A DNA stretch of 64,000 nucleotides from Cristatella mucedo (GCA_009760855.2 WPIO01000081.1:1745001-1809000); one strand, 5' to 3'. Numbered from the stretch's first letter, positions 36,180 to 48,015 are shown. Translations and numbers: made by a program. Notes: generated by a model not told the origin, from the letters alone.

Positions 36180-37580
36180 TTATAATAGTAATAATAATAC
36201 ATTTGTATAGCACCCTCAGAGAACATTCTAGGCACTTTACATTTGCTGTAAAGGAAGTAGTATCAAACGGTTAGTGGTAGCATGCACAATGTCAACCAGC
36301 TTAACATTGTTAGGGTGAACTTGCATAGTATCAACATGTAAATGCGGCTAGTGGGAGCTTGCACTGTGCCAGCACACATAAGCACGTACTGTAAAGGACA
36401 AATCGCAAGGACCCACTAACCGCTGTCTAAAACATGTGCATCTTTAGCTTTTTTGCAAATTTTGTCAAGTCAGGGGGATTTTGTAACGTCAGTCGGGAGT
36501 GAGTTCCAACCTTTCGGGAGCATAAAAACTAAAAGTGTGGTCTCCATAGGGTTTAGATTCGTACGAGGTATAGCTCAAGGATTTGATTTGGAAAAGCTAG
36601 TGGCACGACTCTTGGCCTGGCTGCAGAGTTTTGCACTAACCGTAAACGTTTGATTATGCACGCCGGTAAACCACCAAGCTCTGAGTTGCAGAAGTCGAGA
36701 TGAGCTGTTACAAATGCAAGGATCAATGGATCTAGTATACTTATATAAGCAAGCACGCATGTTAGCAATTTATTTCGTACCTAGCTGAACTGCTGCATCA
36801 GTTTCAGCCTGTTCGCGCCCTCGGGTATTGTGTGGACAATAAATTAGCTGTCCCATTCCTCCGCTTAAAGACAGTTAACGACAGAAGCTTTAGCTCTGCA
36901 GCTCCTAGGCTGTGGAACTCGCTTCCACAATTCTTACGCAACGGCAACTACTCTCCTGCTGCCGACTATGGCACATCCTTTTCAGCGGTCCTGAGCTGCT
37001 ACTTCTATGCTACTCACTACCTCAACTGTTCTCCTGACTCTGCTATGCTTCCCACTTTCTCTTTGTTGCGTGAGACGAAGTCTGTTGGCTACCGAATGCG
37101 TACCGAAAGCCGCTCAGGCTGTGAGTGAGCTATACAAAACTCTCCTCCTGCGTAACACCCACATGGTCTTTATGACTTTGTGGAGTTACAGACGGAGATA
37201 CATTACATTACATGTCGCTGAAAGTAGGCAGGCTTGACTGTGGAGCTAATGCGGTCGTCTAATAAACGGTCACAGGAACAGGTTGGAACAGGACGCCTAG
37301 ATTTCGTGCGGATGCAACAGAACATATTCTGGAAGAGCCGATTTTGAGCATGCGCTTTTCAATTTCTGATTGGTTTGCCCATAACTAGTAAGTTGGTTTT
37401 ATCATCATTCAGTTTGAGAACGTTTGCTGCCACCCATGTGCTAATACGTGCTGCAAGAGAGTTAATAGTTAGTCATGCTTAGGTCTGGGAGGGACCAAAG
37501 CAAAAGTACAACTGAGTGTCATCTGCATTGACGCGAAATCTTATAGTGAGCTTGGTCGTCTAGAGGGACAGTAAAAACTG
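36180..37580 (-). mobile_element. LINE family A copy split by a family B insertion
   Basis: Minus-strand family A runs from an AATAATAATA tail at 36180 to about 36770. It resumes at about 37215 with GAAAGTAGGCAGGCTTGACTG, exactly where other copies continue. The 36771-37214 block between is family B. Confidence 0.8.
36771..37214 (+). mobile_element. Nested LINE family B fragment
   Basis: Frame DNKLAVPFLRLKTVNDRSFS and the TRSLPQFLR-like segment, then ATHYLNCSPDSAMLPTFSLL, ending GGAGATACATTACATTACA. It lies inside family A sequence and is therefore younger than that copy. Confidence 0.85.
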
Positions 37581-38815
<1,235 letters not shown>

Positions 38816-39184
38816 CCCACTCTCTCTCCCTCTTAAAATAGTACTCCAGGCACCTGAACAGGAGCCGACTATGCTGGATAAAAATGTTCGTTACCACTTT
38901 TTTCCTTTCAAATGATGCTGTCGTGCGTGTGACTTGCTCGTGTTTATCTACCTGCCTTACGTTCGAAAGTCCAGCGTGTTCGAACGAACTGTCTTCTCAG
39001 TGTAGGTGAATGGGTGGGGTCGTACGCCAGTGCAAATTCTCTCACGCGGACAACACGCCCCTGGACTAGTACAGCGTTGGAAGTTGCGGATTAAAAGGAA
39101 TTTGATTCTACATCGCTGATCGTGGTCAGCTGGCTGAACATATTGCTACTAGTCAGAACGCTGCCAAAAGGATAATTTACCAGC

Positions 39185-39325
39185 CTCGTTTGTATAGCGG
39201 CAAATAACTTTACCGGCTATAACCGCCGCTTGCCGTGAACGATAAAGGCTTGCCCAATGCAGGACTCGAACCCAAGACTCGAGTTATGAGCAGCGAGAAC
39301 CTTAACCCTGGCTAAGACTCAGGGC
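39185..39325 (-). mobile_element. tRNA-derived SINE, family S2
   Basis: Reverse orientation: TTGTATAGCGGC, CCGCCGCTTGCC, GATAAAGGCTTGCCC, the B box complement GGACTCGAACCC and the head CTTAACCCTGGCTAAGAC. Confidence 0.7.
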
Positions 39326-39578
39326 GTTGCTCAAAAACCAAATTAAAATCCGCACGGCAAATTACCGCCGTTGCAGTGCCTGCTACCACGCAGTAACGTG
39401 CGGTAGCTGACGAAGCTTTTGGGTGTTGTCCGAACGAGCGGAACCTAGTGCGGCTGCTCTTCAAGCTTTTAGGTGCTACCCGAACGGGCAAACCAGGATG
39501 CAGTCCGTCCTTTTGGAATGCCACTGCTATTAATAAGCACTAGCCCCACTCCGACCGCTCAAATGCCATAGAAACGGT

Positions 39579-39608
39579 GTATTGCGGCCGGCCAGCCGGC
39601 CGCAATAC
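39579..39608. repeat. Perfect 30 bp palindrome
   Basis: Arms of 14 bases (GTATTGCGGCCGGC and its complement) are separated by CA. The GC-rich hairpin stands alone with no element recognised around it. Confidence 0.9.
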
Positions 39609-39840
39609 GACACGGACGCAGGCGCTCTCCGCAGCTACTTTGGCGCTCTGCTCCACTCATTAAAACTTACTACTTTTCAATGTGTATTTTTTAGTGGTAT
39701 TTCGCCCTAAGAACATAACAACCACCAATCATATTATTATTAAAGAAGATTTGGCACATATATATATAAATATATATATAATAAATCTATGTATATATAT
39801 GTATATATATTTACAAAGATTTATTACAATATTTAACTGC

Positions 39841-39985
39841 GTATATACATTAGCAAGCGTTGCCCCGCCCTGCCGGGGTCTCGAGTGATACCCAGGCCTC
39901 CGGGTTCAGGAACACGGACCACACGGCTTCCGAGCCGGTAATGGCGTCGGAGACGCAGTGCCGCCATAAAACCGTCAGTTGTGAC
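39841..39985 (-). mobile_element. 3' end of an R2-type (REL) LINE, inverted copy
   Basis: The minus strand encodes CVSDAITGSEAVWSVFLNPE and a terminus through ETPAGRG. This is homologous to the C-terminus of the plus copy ending at 41410 but less damaged. Its 3' side runs into TATATA/TATG microsatellite (39840 down to about 39760). Confidence 0.7.
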
Positions 39986-39987
39986 AG

Positions 39988-39988
39988 C

Positions 39989-40019
<31 letters not shown>

Positions 40020-40100
40020 CGTGTGTGCGTGCGTGCGTGCGTGCGTGCGTCCGTGCGTCCGTGCGTCCGTGCTTGCGTGCGTGTGTGTGTATGTATGTGT
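39988..40100. repeat. (TA)n/(GT)n/(GTGC)n microsatellite left of the REL LINE
   Basis: TATATATATG passes into GTGTGT, then GTGCGTGC and CGTCCGTG units, and back to GTGTATGTATGTGTATA. It mirrors in reverse complement the CA/TA tract at 41454-41523. Confidence 0.9.
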
Positions 40101-40103
40101 ATA

Positions 40104-40181
40104 TCGGGAAAAGGATTTTTAACTAGTATATATACATTGACCGGCGGTGCCCTGTCCTGCCGGGTTCGAGCATGCTACCCG
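40104..40181 (-). repeat. Left 78 bp inverted repeat of the REL LINE
   Basis: It reads TCGGGAAAAGG at the outer end to CATGCTACCCG inside. It matches the reverse complement of 41373-41450 at 76 of 78 positions by eye. In sense it is a third copy of the element 3' terminus in minus orientation. Confidence 0.9.
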
Positions 40182-41450
40182 AGTTCGAGCATGCAACAAC
40201 CTGCCGAAAAGGGTCTGATGGAGCTATGTCGCTTCGCGTGCGGTCTGCAGAACTTCGCATCGGTGCATTTCCCGTTTTTGCCTCGCTCTGCGGGCGGGCT
40301 TGGCTTGATCCGCATCGGGACGAACGCCTCCATCCTACGAGCTGCGACAAGCCTGTCGCATGCTGTCCTTGCCCGATGCGCGCGTCAGTCAAGTTGCCCG
40401 TCACAGACTCGACCGGTCAGTCGCCAGCCTGGATCTCTGATATGGAGCGTTCACAATACCTGAGCCCAGCAGCCTTCGCCATGGCAACAGAGTTGGCCCG
40501 ATTTTGCTGTGGTCAGACGCGAGTAAGTCCCTTAAGCGGCTCTCCTGTCACCTCTCGCTGACCGGCTCTAAAGTGTTGGTTGTGTCCATCGGCCCTGACA
40601 GCATCGAGCACCGGGTCGTGCCACGAGTGGCCATCATGAAGTTGCGAGAGTTCACCAGGCTCACGGAAGGCCGTGCTTGGGCGGCCCAGCCTGCGCAGGG
40701 CAGGGTCAGCCGCTGCCTGGCCACGGATAGGTTCGCCACCCACAGTATTTTCTTGACCGTGGGTCTTGGACTGTCGTTTCGGGCTTGGCGGTTCGTGCAC
40801 CGAGCATGCCTAGACGTGCTGTCAGGAGTCGGGCATTCTCTGGGACGTTTACCAGCTGTCGCCTATGCCGAACGGAGGCAGAGACCGTTTGCCACGCGCT
40901 GAGCTACTGCCTGCATATGCTGCATGCAATTACGGCCTGACACAACCAGTTTCTGGGCCGCCTAATCGGAGCTCTTCCGGCCACCACTAAACTACATGTC
41001 GGCAGGCTTCGCCCTCCCGCTTGCCGGTGGTCAGGTTCTCAAGCCGGACCTGGTCATTGACAGCGGCACTTATTTAGTAATTGTGGTTGTGACGGTGCCA
41101 TTCGACAACAGCGAGGATGCTCTGATTGTGGCGGCCGGAACAAAACCGATAAATATGCAGCCATTGCCCGGTCTTTCCTGACCGCTGGCTACCGGTCGGA
41201 AGTGAGGCCCTTCGTGGTCGGGGCTGTCTGCAGCTGCTGGCCAGACAATGAAGCTTGCCTGGCCGAACTCGGCATTCCACGCTCGGAGAAAACGGCTTTG
41301 AGGCTGCTCTGCGTCTCCTACGCCATTACCGACTCGGAAGCCGTGTTAGTCCCTGTTCCTGAACTCAAGGCCCGGGTAGCATGCTCGAACCCGGCAGGAC
41401 AGGGCACCGCCGGTATATGTATATATACTAGTTAAAAATCCTTTTCCCGA
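40182..41450 (+). mobile_element. R2-type (REL endonuclease) LINE remnant
   Basis: The C-terminal part of a restriction-like-endonuclease LINE, broken by frameshifts. Visible in order: LPRSAGGLGL (about 40278-40307), a WRF-containing linker (GLSFRAWRFVHRACLDVL), and a CCHC knuckle with C-x2-C-x8-H-x4-C spacing at 40857-40910. A KPDLV motif starts at 41041, followed by VTVPF. The second acidic residue expected in the VVDVTVPF-type motif is Val (GTT at 41086-41088), a likely catalytic loss. RT is absent; the 5' side is truncated against the left inverted repeat. CCHC followed by PD...DVTVP identifies the R2/NeSL/R4-like superclade; the exact clade is undetermined. Confidence 0.8.
41373..41450 (+). 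repeat. Right 78 bp inverted repeat, element 3' terminus
   Basis: It runs from CGGGTAGCATGC to CCTTTTCCCGA and is followed by (CA)n then (TA)n. It holds the end of the coding region and the 3' UTR. Confidence 0.9.
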
Positions 41451-41452
41451 TA

Positions 41453-41453
<1 letters not shown>

Positions 41454-41523
<70 letters not shown>
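41454..41523. repeat. (CA)n then (TA)n microsatellite right of the REL LINE
   Basis: About 45 bases of CA and 23 of TA abut the element 3' end. Confidence 0.95.
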
Positions 41524-42590
41524 CTGCCATGTATGCTGCCACATTTGTAAATCTTGATCTCTCAACCTTAGTGTCACTCAGCCAACTCACTTGACTCACT
41601 TAGTAATAGGGGCAGCCGGCGGGCACTCGCTCCAACTAACGACGGCCGCAGACGAGCAGCCAGATCGAGGAGCCGTAGCGTACCGAGGGTGGAGTAGGGG
41701 GCATACGTGCGAGGAGCTGATCGGGGACGCTAGGTCGGGGGGGGGGGGATCGTAAACATGTACGCCTAAAACTGTGCGGGCGCCATCTATCGAGTACGTC
41801 CCCGGGCGCACAATATCCTAGAAACACCACTGTTTAGGAGAATCCACCGAACTCCGGAGCATATCTTCGTATAGCGCCGCGAGTGGCACTTCTTTGGTAC
41901 GCACGATCCCGGTAAGGGTAATGGCGCCGAGTAAATGAATTTGCGGTTGGGGAATTACAGCTCTGCGTAAATATTTCCTCTAAAATAATAGACGTTTGGT
42001 TACTCCTGTATCTGGCTAGGAGGAAGTGAAGCGAGTGTTATTTCCTGGTAGCGAAATGAGCTCCATGCGTTTCCATCTCCCGATTGGAGACAAAAGAGAA
42101 AGTCATTCTCGTTCAGAGAGTGGACCCTGGTGGAGCGATGATTGAGGCGTCGATGGTTTAGACAGAGGTCGCGGGGAGACCAAACCGCTCGTCCCGACCT
42201 TCGCTGTTCGGGCACTGTGTCTACGTGGATGTCATCCGGCGGTGAACGCGCCGTGTGAGAAGTACGGAGACGGTATTTCACCCATAATAGTGACCTGTAG
42301 ATAAGAGCAGATCCGTGCGTTTGTCGTGGCGATTGTTTACGAATGGTGTCAAATCAAGACTGTATCATGCGCGACATTATTGGTGTCAGCCGTCGAGCTC
42401 AAGGTTCTAGAAGCGTTGGTTAGAATAGCTCATAAAATGCTCTAGGCAGGGCTACCTACTCATCGTGCACTCAGCTCACTGAAGCAACATTCGGGAGTTC
42501 GCTGAGCGCTTAGCCAGTGGCGAAGAACCCCCAATTAGCGCGAGGGTTCGGAGCTCCCCAGTAATATTAGCCACAGTTCGCTTGGGCAGC
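41524..42590. other. No supported gene
   Basis: A G12 run lies near 41737. A 93-residue minus frame (42000-42281) has no known motif. Confidence 0.35.
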
Positions 42591-42938
42591 TGTTGTGTGT
42601 GCCTGTTGCTTCTCGGCCACTGGTGTGTGCCACGCTCTCGGTGTGTGGTTGGGCGGTTGGCTCGGTGCGGCCTGTGATGTGGGCGGCGTTTGGGCGGTTG
42701 GCTCGGTGCGGCCTCTGATGTGGGCATGTGGCCCACCATGGCGGCTCACCACGGATGAGTCACCTTTATGATGCCTCACCCTTATCGGTGGTGAGTCAGC
42801 CCCTAGATTATATTTATGTATCCGCTGGGGGAATAAAGATAAGAGTCTCGTTCACCGCTCACGTTCGCCCGCTCGTGTCTTCGTGTCTCCGTGAGACTCC
42901 ACCAGCGCAGCTGCAGCCGGAGACGCAATAACATAACA
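42591..42938 (+). mobile_element. Solo LTR (copy 1)
   Basis: Starts TGTTGTGTGTG and ends ACATAACA. It is flanked by the 4 bp duplication CAGC (42587-42590 and 42939-42942). It contains an AATAAA signal at 42832-42837 about 107 bases before the end and an A/T-rich ATTATATTTATG segment before it. A segment of about 42 bases (GGGCGGTTGGCTCGGTGCGG...) is present twice in tandem at 42650-42722. No internal coding region adjoins it. An LTR retrotransposon with 4 bp duplications suggests Ty3/Gypsy, which is an inference. Confidence 0.8.
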
Positions 42939-42987
42939 CAGCCCTCGCCATTTTTCTCATTTCCAACACAGCAGCATCTTCACAATC

Positions 42988-43070
42988 TCCTTTGCAGCAA
43001 ATTTAAAGTTCTTGGAAAGAGATTTAGTCCTCTGATGGCGCTATATCATTTGTATTATTGTTATTTTTTA
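42988..43070 (+). mobile_element. LINE family A 3' end fragment
   Basis: TTTGCAGCAAATTTAAAG, GAAAGAGATTTAGTCCTC, GGCGCTATATC and an ATTATTGTTATT tail. Diverged. Confidence 0.7.
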
Positions 43071-44194
43071 TCTCTGCACTACGAGGGAAGAATGAGATGC
43101 AATACAAAACCGTTTTATTTCGATGGTCGGCGCTGCACCCGCCCCCTTGAGCCAGACGGCAGTCTTATTAGGAGGCTTAACCCGCAAAGAGTGAATCGCT
43201 GGGATAAGGCCAAGGTCCAATCATTCCCTTCATGGTTGAATAAACACCAGTAACAGTTTTCTTGCTACGCCTACTGCTGCCTACCGGCAGTCTCGCAGCA
43301 AAATTTTCTCAGCTCAGAATATTTAACGTTTGCAGACTAATTGGAACGCTCTGAATATTATCTACGGTGTAAAAGCGCGAACCCTACATTAATTGCAAAC
43401 GTATCAGATAACGATCGCGTCGATTCAATGACTAGCTATTTGACTTCCGGTTTACCCAGGTTGACTCGCTGTTACGTCTCCCGCCCCCCCCCCCCCCACG
43501 CGGCAGGTGGACGTAAGGCTGAGAAGTCCGGTGGCGAAGGCCTACCAGAAAGGCGGGTCTACGTTTTCGGACGATTAGCTTCGGCTTTAAATGAATAAGA
43601 AAAGTTTTTGAAGCGAAAAACTTGAGGCCGCTCTGCCGACGCTTTTACTTGTTCGCCGAAAACTGTGTCCGGTTTACCGACTTTTCTACCTGCCAGTAGG
43701 TCGGCGTGATTGAGACATGCATGCAATGCTTCAGTTATGCTTCACTACATTAGTAGCCAGAAAATCGGTCAAACCTGTGGGTTTCGAATGTTTATATCCT
43801 TAGGATCGAGTAGCTTCCCTTCTTTGTTTGGATTGGTACCTTACAGACGTACGCCGAGCATTAATAGAAGTTCACTTCCTGCCTGTTCGCTTAATTCTTG
43901 TTTTAGTGGCTGTTAACCGACCATTCTCAGTTTCCAAAGACAGGTAAGCAACCGCATTATGTATAGTGCTGCTTCAGGCGTTTAATGACTCACATTTGGC
44001 GAGAAGCATTTTAAGCTGTCAAATGTTCGTTTAGCTGCTACTTCTGCAGACAAACTATTTGCCTTTTGTCATTGCCATCGCTACGAGACACAGGTAGCAA
44101 CTGGATATGCCTATCTTGTGTGAGATTGGTGTGCATGAACTGATCTGGACGAATTAAGGAGTGAGAATTAGAACGAGAACCCTGCATTGACACG
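43071..44194. other. No supported gene
   Basis: A C15 run lies near 43482. A frame with LEPDGSLIRRLNPQRVNRW (43093-43250) looks ordered but matches nothing I know. Confidence 0.35.
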
Positions 44195-44712
44195 ATTCAG
44201 GTTTTGTCACTCACTTTCAGGTTCCTTCATTCTTTGGCTCCAGCCTACCTATCAGATCTACTGCCCCACTAGGCTAAGCATCGTACCACCTGCTTTTCGG
44301 AATCTAACTGCTTACCTGTGCCTCGTGCAAACCTCAAATCCTTTAGAGACCGTGCTTTTAGTTCGTATGCTCCCAATGCTTGGAACTCACTCCCGACTGC
44401 CGTCATGACATCCCCTGATTTGACCACATTAAAAAAAAATTTAAGCACACCTATTGATGACAGCATTTAGTGGGTCCATGTGGTTCGCCCTTTTATGTGC
44501 TTATGCATGCTGACACTGTGAATGCTGCCACTAACCACACACACTTGCATGCTGACCTTGTGCATGCCACCTCTAACCATGCTATTCTTGTTGTTTATTG
44601 AGCATGCCACTACTAACCATTCAATCGTGATTCTTTTGCAGCAAATTTAAAGCGCCTATAAAGAGATTGAGTTCTCTGAGGGTGCTTTATCAAGTGTGTT
44701 ATTATTATTCAG
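44195..44712 (+). mobile_element. LINE family A 3' fragment
   Basis: Starts at GTTTTGTCACTCACTTTC, with KSF.DRAFSSYAPNAW remnants, the GCATGCTGACCTTG segment, the stem-loop and a (TTA)n tail. Confidence 0.8.
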
Positions 44713-45487
44713 TGTTTTTCAAATCAAGACTATCAGATGAATTCGGCCAATATCATGAAGCAGCGTCATGAACGGCAGATCAAATTTATCATACACTTTT
44801 CGTCCCACATAAATGTAGCTTTACAGTCGAGCAGCAGCGAACCAACGGGTGCTAGCGCCGGTGTAGAATAAATGTGAATTCGAATGCACACTTTTGGTTA
44901 GGGTAGTTAATCATGCGACCCGTTTTCGAGTGATCCATTGCATTATCAAGCACCGTGTTTAACTTGCTGTTCGCTAGAAGCTCGAGTGAAGCGATCTATA
45001 CTTGTCAAGATTCCTCCCAAGGGACCTCCAGTCCACTGAGCCCATGCCTTGTGCTTTGTATGCTAGGTTTAGTTGCATCGACTTGGATCTTAGAGAAGCT
45101 CTCGGCGATTCGCATGTGTCATTGGATGAATTTGAAGCAATGATGTTGGGTGAGTACGGATGCCGCGCAAGTTGGTTGAGGTGGCCACCGCCCACCTGCC
45201 GTTCTCGCGCTGGTTTCGTGCCTCAGGTCCTCGGAGTGTCCGAGTGATTCGAGATCTATAACAGCCGCTACTGCAGCTTTTAAGAACTCGTCACATATTC
45301 GTCAAATTGGTCACGTGCCTGTGACAGCGAGTGCTGGAGAGGTTACAATGCCTTTCTAAGCGCTGCTATAGTGTTTCTGTGGCATCAGATGCAAGTAATG
45401 AGCAATGTAAGCATTCTGTTAAGAACTTGAACCCATTTTGTCCGGAATTTCACCAGATGTGAGGAATGTAGTATTGGTATGTAGAGT
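44713..45487. other. No complete gene; one candidate exon inside
   Basis: Apart from the candidate exon at 45067-45149, nothing is recognised here. Confidence 0.35.
45067..45149 (+). CDS. Candidate internal exon, unknown gene
   Basis: A TATGCTAG acceptor precedes 45067 and a strong GTGAGT donor starts at 45150. The 83-base exon reads FSCIDLDLREALGDSHVSL and then DEFEAMML, an amphipathic, well-composed peptide without stops. No neighbouring exon could be joined, and a LINE lies 340 bases downstream. It could also be a chance open frame. Confidence 0.3.
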
Positions 45488-46075
45488 AATAATAATAATA
45501 ATAATATTGCACTTGATAAAGCGCCCTCAGAGAACTTAATCTCTTTCTAGGCGCTTTACATTTGCTGCAAAGTGATACGCAATAGAATAGTAAGTAAAAT
45601 CATGCTTGAAAAACAAACAAAATGAATAACATGGTTAGGGGTTACATGCACTGGGTCAGCATGCAAATGTGGTTAGTGGCAGCATAAACAGTGTCAGCAC
45701 GCATAAGCACATCGAGGACGAATCACAAGGACCCACTAAATGCTGTCCTAAATAGGTATGTTTTTAAGTTTCTTTTAAATGTGGTCAGGTCATGGGATGT
45801 TCTGATGCAGGTCGGGAGGGAGTTCCAGGCTGTGGGAGCATACGAGCTAAATGCACGGTCTCCAAAGGATTTAAGGTTTGTACGAGGTATTTCTAGACTG
45901 TTGGATTCCGAAAAGCGAGTGGTACGATGCTTTGCCTGATGGGGTAGTATATCTGAAAGATAGGCTGGAGCCATAGAATGAAGAGACCTAAAAGTGAGCG
46001 ACAAAACCTTGAAGTCAATCCGTTGCTTGACTGGTAACCAGTGCAGGTCGGCGAGAAGTGGAGTAATGTGGCACA
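45488..46075 (-). mobile_element. LINE family A copy
   Basis: An (AAT)n tail, stem-loop and a long minus-strand C-terminal frame (45723-46097) with HITPLLADLHWLPVKQ, SDILPHQAKHR and NSLPTCIR. It stops abruptly at 46075 (5' truncation). Confidence 0.9.
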
Positions 46076-46914
46076 TAATGTAGAGTATTGGTTGCATCTA
46101 CTGCAAAACCTAGGCTTTCAGGTCCGTGCTTCCAGTGACTTGATTTTCGTGCCTCAGCATTAACCAGCTTTCCAAAGTGGCTGCATTTGTGCATGCCGGA
46201 TGCAACGATCCACTGTTGTGATGGGGCCAGTATGTGTGTCCATTTTGCGACCCATCTTTGTTTCACTGTTTCTATCGAAGACTAGAGAGCATCTCGCCTC
46301 CATTTCGTCTAACCCAGCCCCGGGCCCACCCTGTGTCTTCCCATCCCTTCTTGTCCCCTGCTCCCCACTCGTCCTAATCCAGTCGCCACTACTCACCCCT
46401 TTTGTGTTAGCATCGAGCCTTCCACTGCATGCATGCATGCCTTCCGTGATTCAGTGGGTGTTGCTGGCCAGGTATCCTGCTGACTAGCTGTCGTGAGTGA
46501 CTTCTTGTGTTATTTTGCATGCTTGTCTATGCAGGATTCTTGAGGGATCGGTCATGCTGAAGGCAAAATCCTTTTTTCTGCATTCAATATCACGGCAGAC
46601 GGCCTCCGGTTGCTATGTATTTTGAAATTTACTGCCTGTCTATGCTTCTGCATGGTCCTCTGGGCATGATATGCTACTTGTCATTAACTCTTGGTTATTC
46701 CTTCTCTTGCAGCCAGTCATAATGTGTCCGGCAAGAGGTTCGGTTCTCTTGGGGTGCTATGCAAACGATCTAGCATTGTCGGCATCATTATTGTTGTTAT
46801 TATTTCAATTTTGGATCGCTCATGGAAGTGCTGGTGCATGCATGCTCAACCTAGGAGCTGTGGCAAAGTCGAAGTGAAGTTAAAAGTAAATTGCGAAGGA
46901 TAGCTAATTTAGCA
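46076..46914. other. No supported gene
   Basis: A frame at 46200-46487 is Pro/Leu/Ser-rich and unrecognised. A family A-like tail remnant with GAGGTTCGGTTCTCTTGGGG lies at 46725-46805. Confidence 0.35.
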
Positions 46915-47067
46915 GCCTCATTTATATAGCTGTAGAAAAGCCTCGATGGCTACCACTGCCGATTGAAGACGGCAATAAAGGATTGCCAGCCGAAGGACTC
47001 GAACCCACGTGACCTGGATTATGAAGCGCAAGCAAGCCCTTGACCCCTGGGCTAAGACCTCACACCT
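46915..47067 (-). mobile_element. tRNA-derived SINE, family S2
   Basis: Reverse orientation: TATATAGCTGTAGAAAAGCC, ACTGCCGATTGAAG, the B box complement GGACTCGAACCC and the head GACCCCTGGGCTAAGACC. Confidence 0.7.
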
Positions 47068-47134
47068 TCTTGACTGGATGCTCTATGGTGAAACTAGCAC
47101 CAAACCTCACACCTGGACTCAGACCTGCATGCAG

Positions 47135-47213
<79 letters not shown>
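47135..47213. repeat. (CT)n microsatellite
   Basis: About 79 bases of CT with one TTT interruption, upstream of the small minus ORF. Confidence 0.95.
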
Positions 47214-47219
<6 letters not shown>

Positions 47220-47322
47220 GCCATAGACTCGGTCTTTTTTCGGCGTTAACACCGGTGGATGACCGCCGAAGGAGGTGCCCCCACCTATGAGGCTCTGAAA
47301 AGATTCCCTCGTGAAAGAATAA

Positions 47323-47505
47323 TTAGCCGTTCTGGCGATAGCTCGCCATCATCCGCTGGGCACACGATCGACAGGCCGTTCTTCCTAGTGCCGCGAGTAT
47401 GTGAATGTCGTTCTTGCTGAGAACCTGGCTGTTTGTCACTTTTATGCACTGATCGGGGCTTCTGAGCCAGCCCTGAATGGTGTCCTGCACGGACTCGGCG
47501 GCCAT
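47323..47505 (-). CDS. Candidate 60-residue protein, divergent from NUDT6
   Basis: The ATG sits in a good context (AGCATGGCC). The frame reads MAAESVQDTIQGWL, then a basic/Cys segment (GRTACRSCAQRMMASY) to a TAA stop. Its composition is like a real soluble peptide (balanced charge, hydrophobics spaced as in helices), with no signal peptide or membrane segment. The start is 132 bases from the proposed NUDT6 start on the other strand, so a shared promoter is possible. No family is recognised, and no AATAAA was found just downstream. Confidence 0.35.
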   Translation of the reverse strand: MAAESVQDTIQGWLRSPDQCIKVTNSQVLSKNDIHILAALGRTACRSCAQRMMASYRQNG

Positions 47506-47636
47506 GCTACGGAGCGCCTGCTGCTTTGGTAATAAAGAAAATGAGAGAGAAAGAGAGGTAGCTACAGGTAGGCCGCGTAGCATAGTAGACTAACGGTAGA
47601 GGCCAGGTTAAGGGTTGTAGCCGAGTGCCAGCCAGC

Positions 47637-48015
47637 ATGGTCCATTTGCCTCGCATACCAGTAGTATTCCAGTATGCTTGCCGAGTCGGCGCTGCCAGCT
47701 CTGCTACAGTCGCGTGCTGTCGTATGCAAATCTCAGTTAGGCCTATTCCTAAAGATCCAAGCTTACGTCGGCTCGGGCCTATCGAAGGGCCACCGATGTT
47801 CGTGCTGAAGCGACAAAGCAGCAGCAGCAGCAGTTCCGAGCAGGGTAGAAGTAGCATTTCGCAGCGAGTAGAAGCGTTCTCGGAGAGGGAAGAGACAACA
47901 ACTTCTGGCCAGCTGCTCACCGGAACCAGGTCCTTCGAAGTGGTAAAGGCTGCAGCGCTAGATAGAATGGACAAGGGCAAAGACAGGCAGCTGAGGCGAG
48001 ACTCGTGCAAAGGAG
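47637..48015 (+). CDS. Probable 5' exon of the NUDT6-like gene
   Basis: Starting at the ATG at 47637, the frame begins MVHLPRIPVVFQYACRVGAA, which resembles a mitochondrial presequence (basic, no acidic residues for the first 40). It runs through a Ser repeat to a segment with ALDRMDKG, reminiscent of the ALDRLD segment of vertebrate NUDT6. A phase-1 donor at 48016 (GGAG|GTGGCG) would fit the phase-1 entry of the next exon at 49359. It is weak because the conserved GG-I-S-V block is not seen, and the donor choice is by phase only. Confidence 0.35.

Noticed and set aside
40104-41450. Cut-and-paste DNA transposon with terminal inverted repeats
   Set aside because: The interior encodes a CCHC knuckle and REL endonuclease of a LINE, not a transposase, and no target duplication is evident. 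The inverted ends are copies of the LINE 3' terminus.
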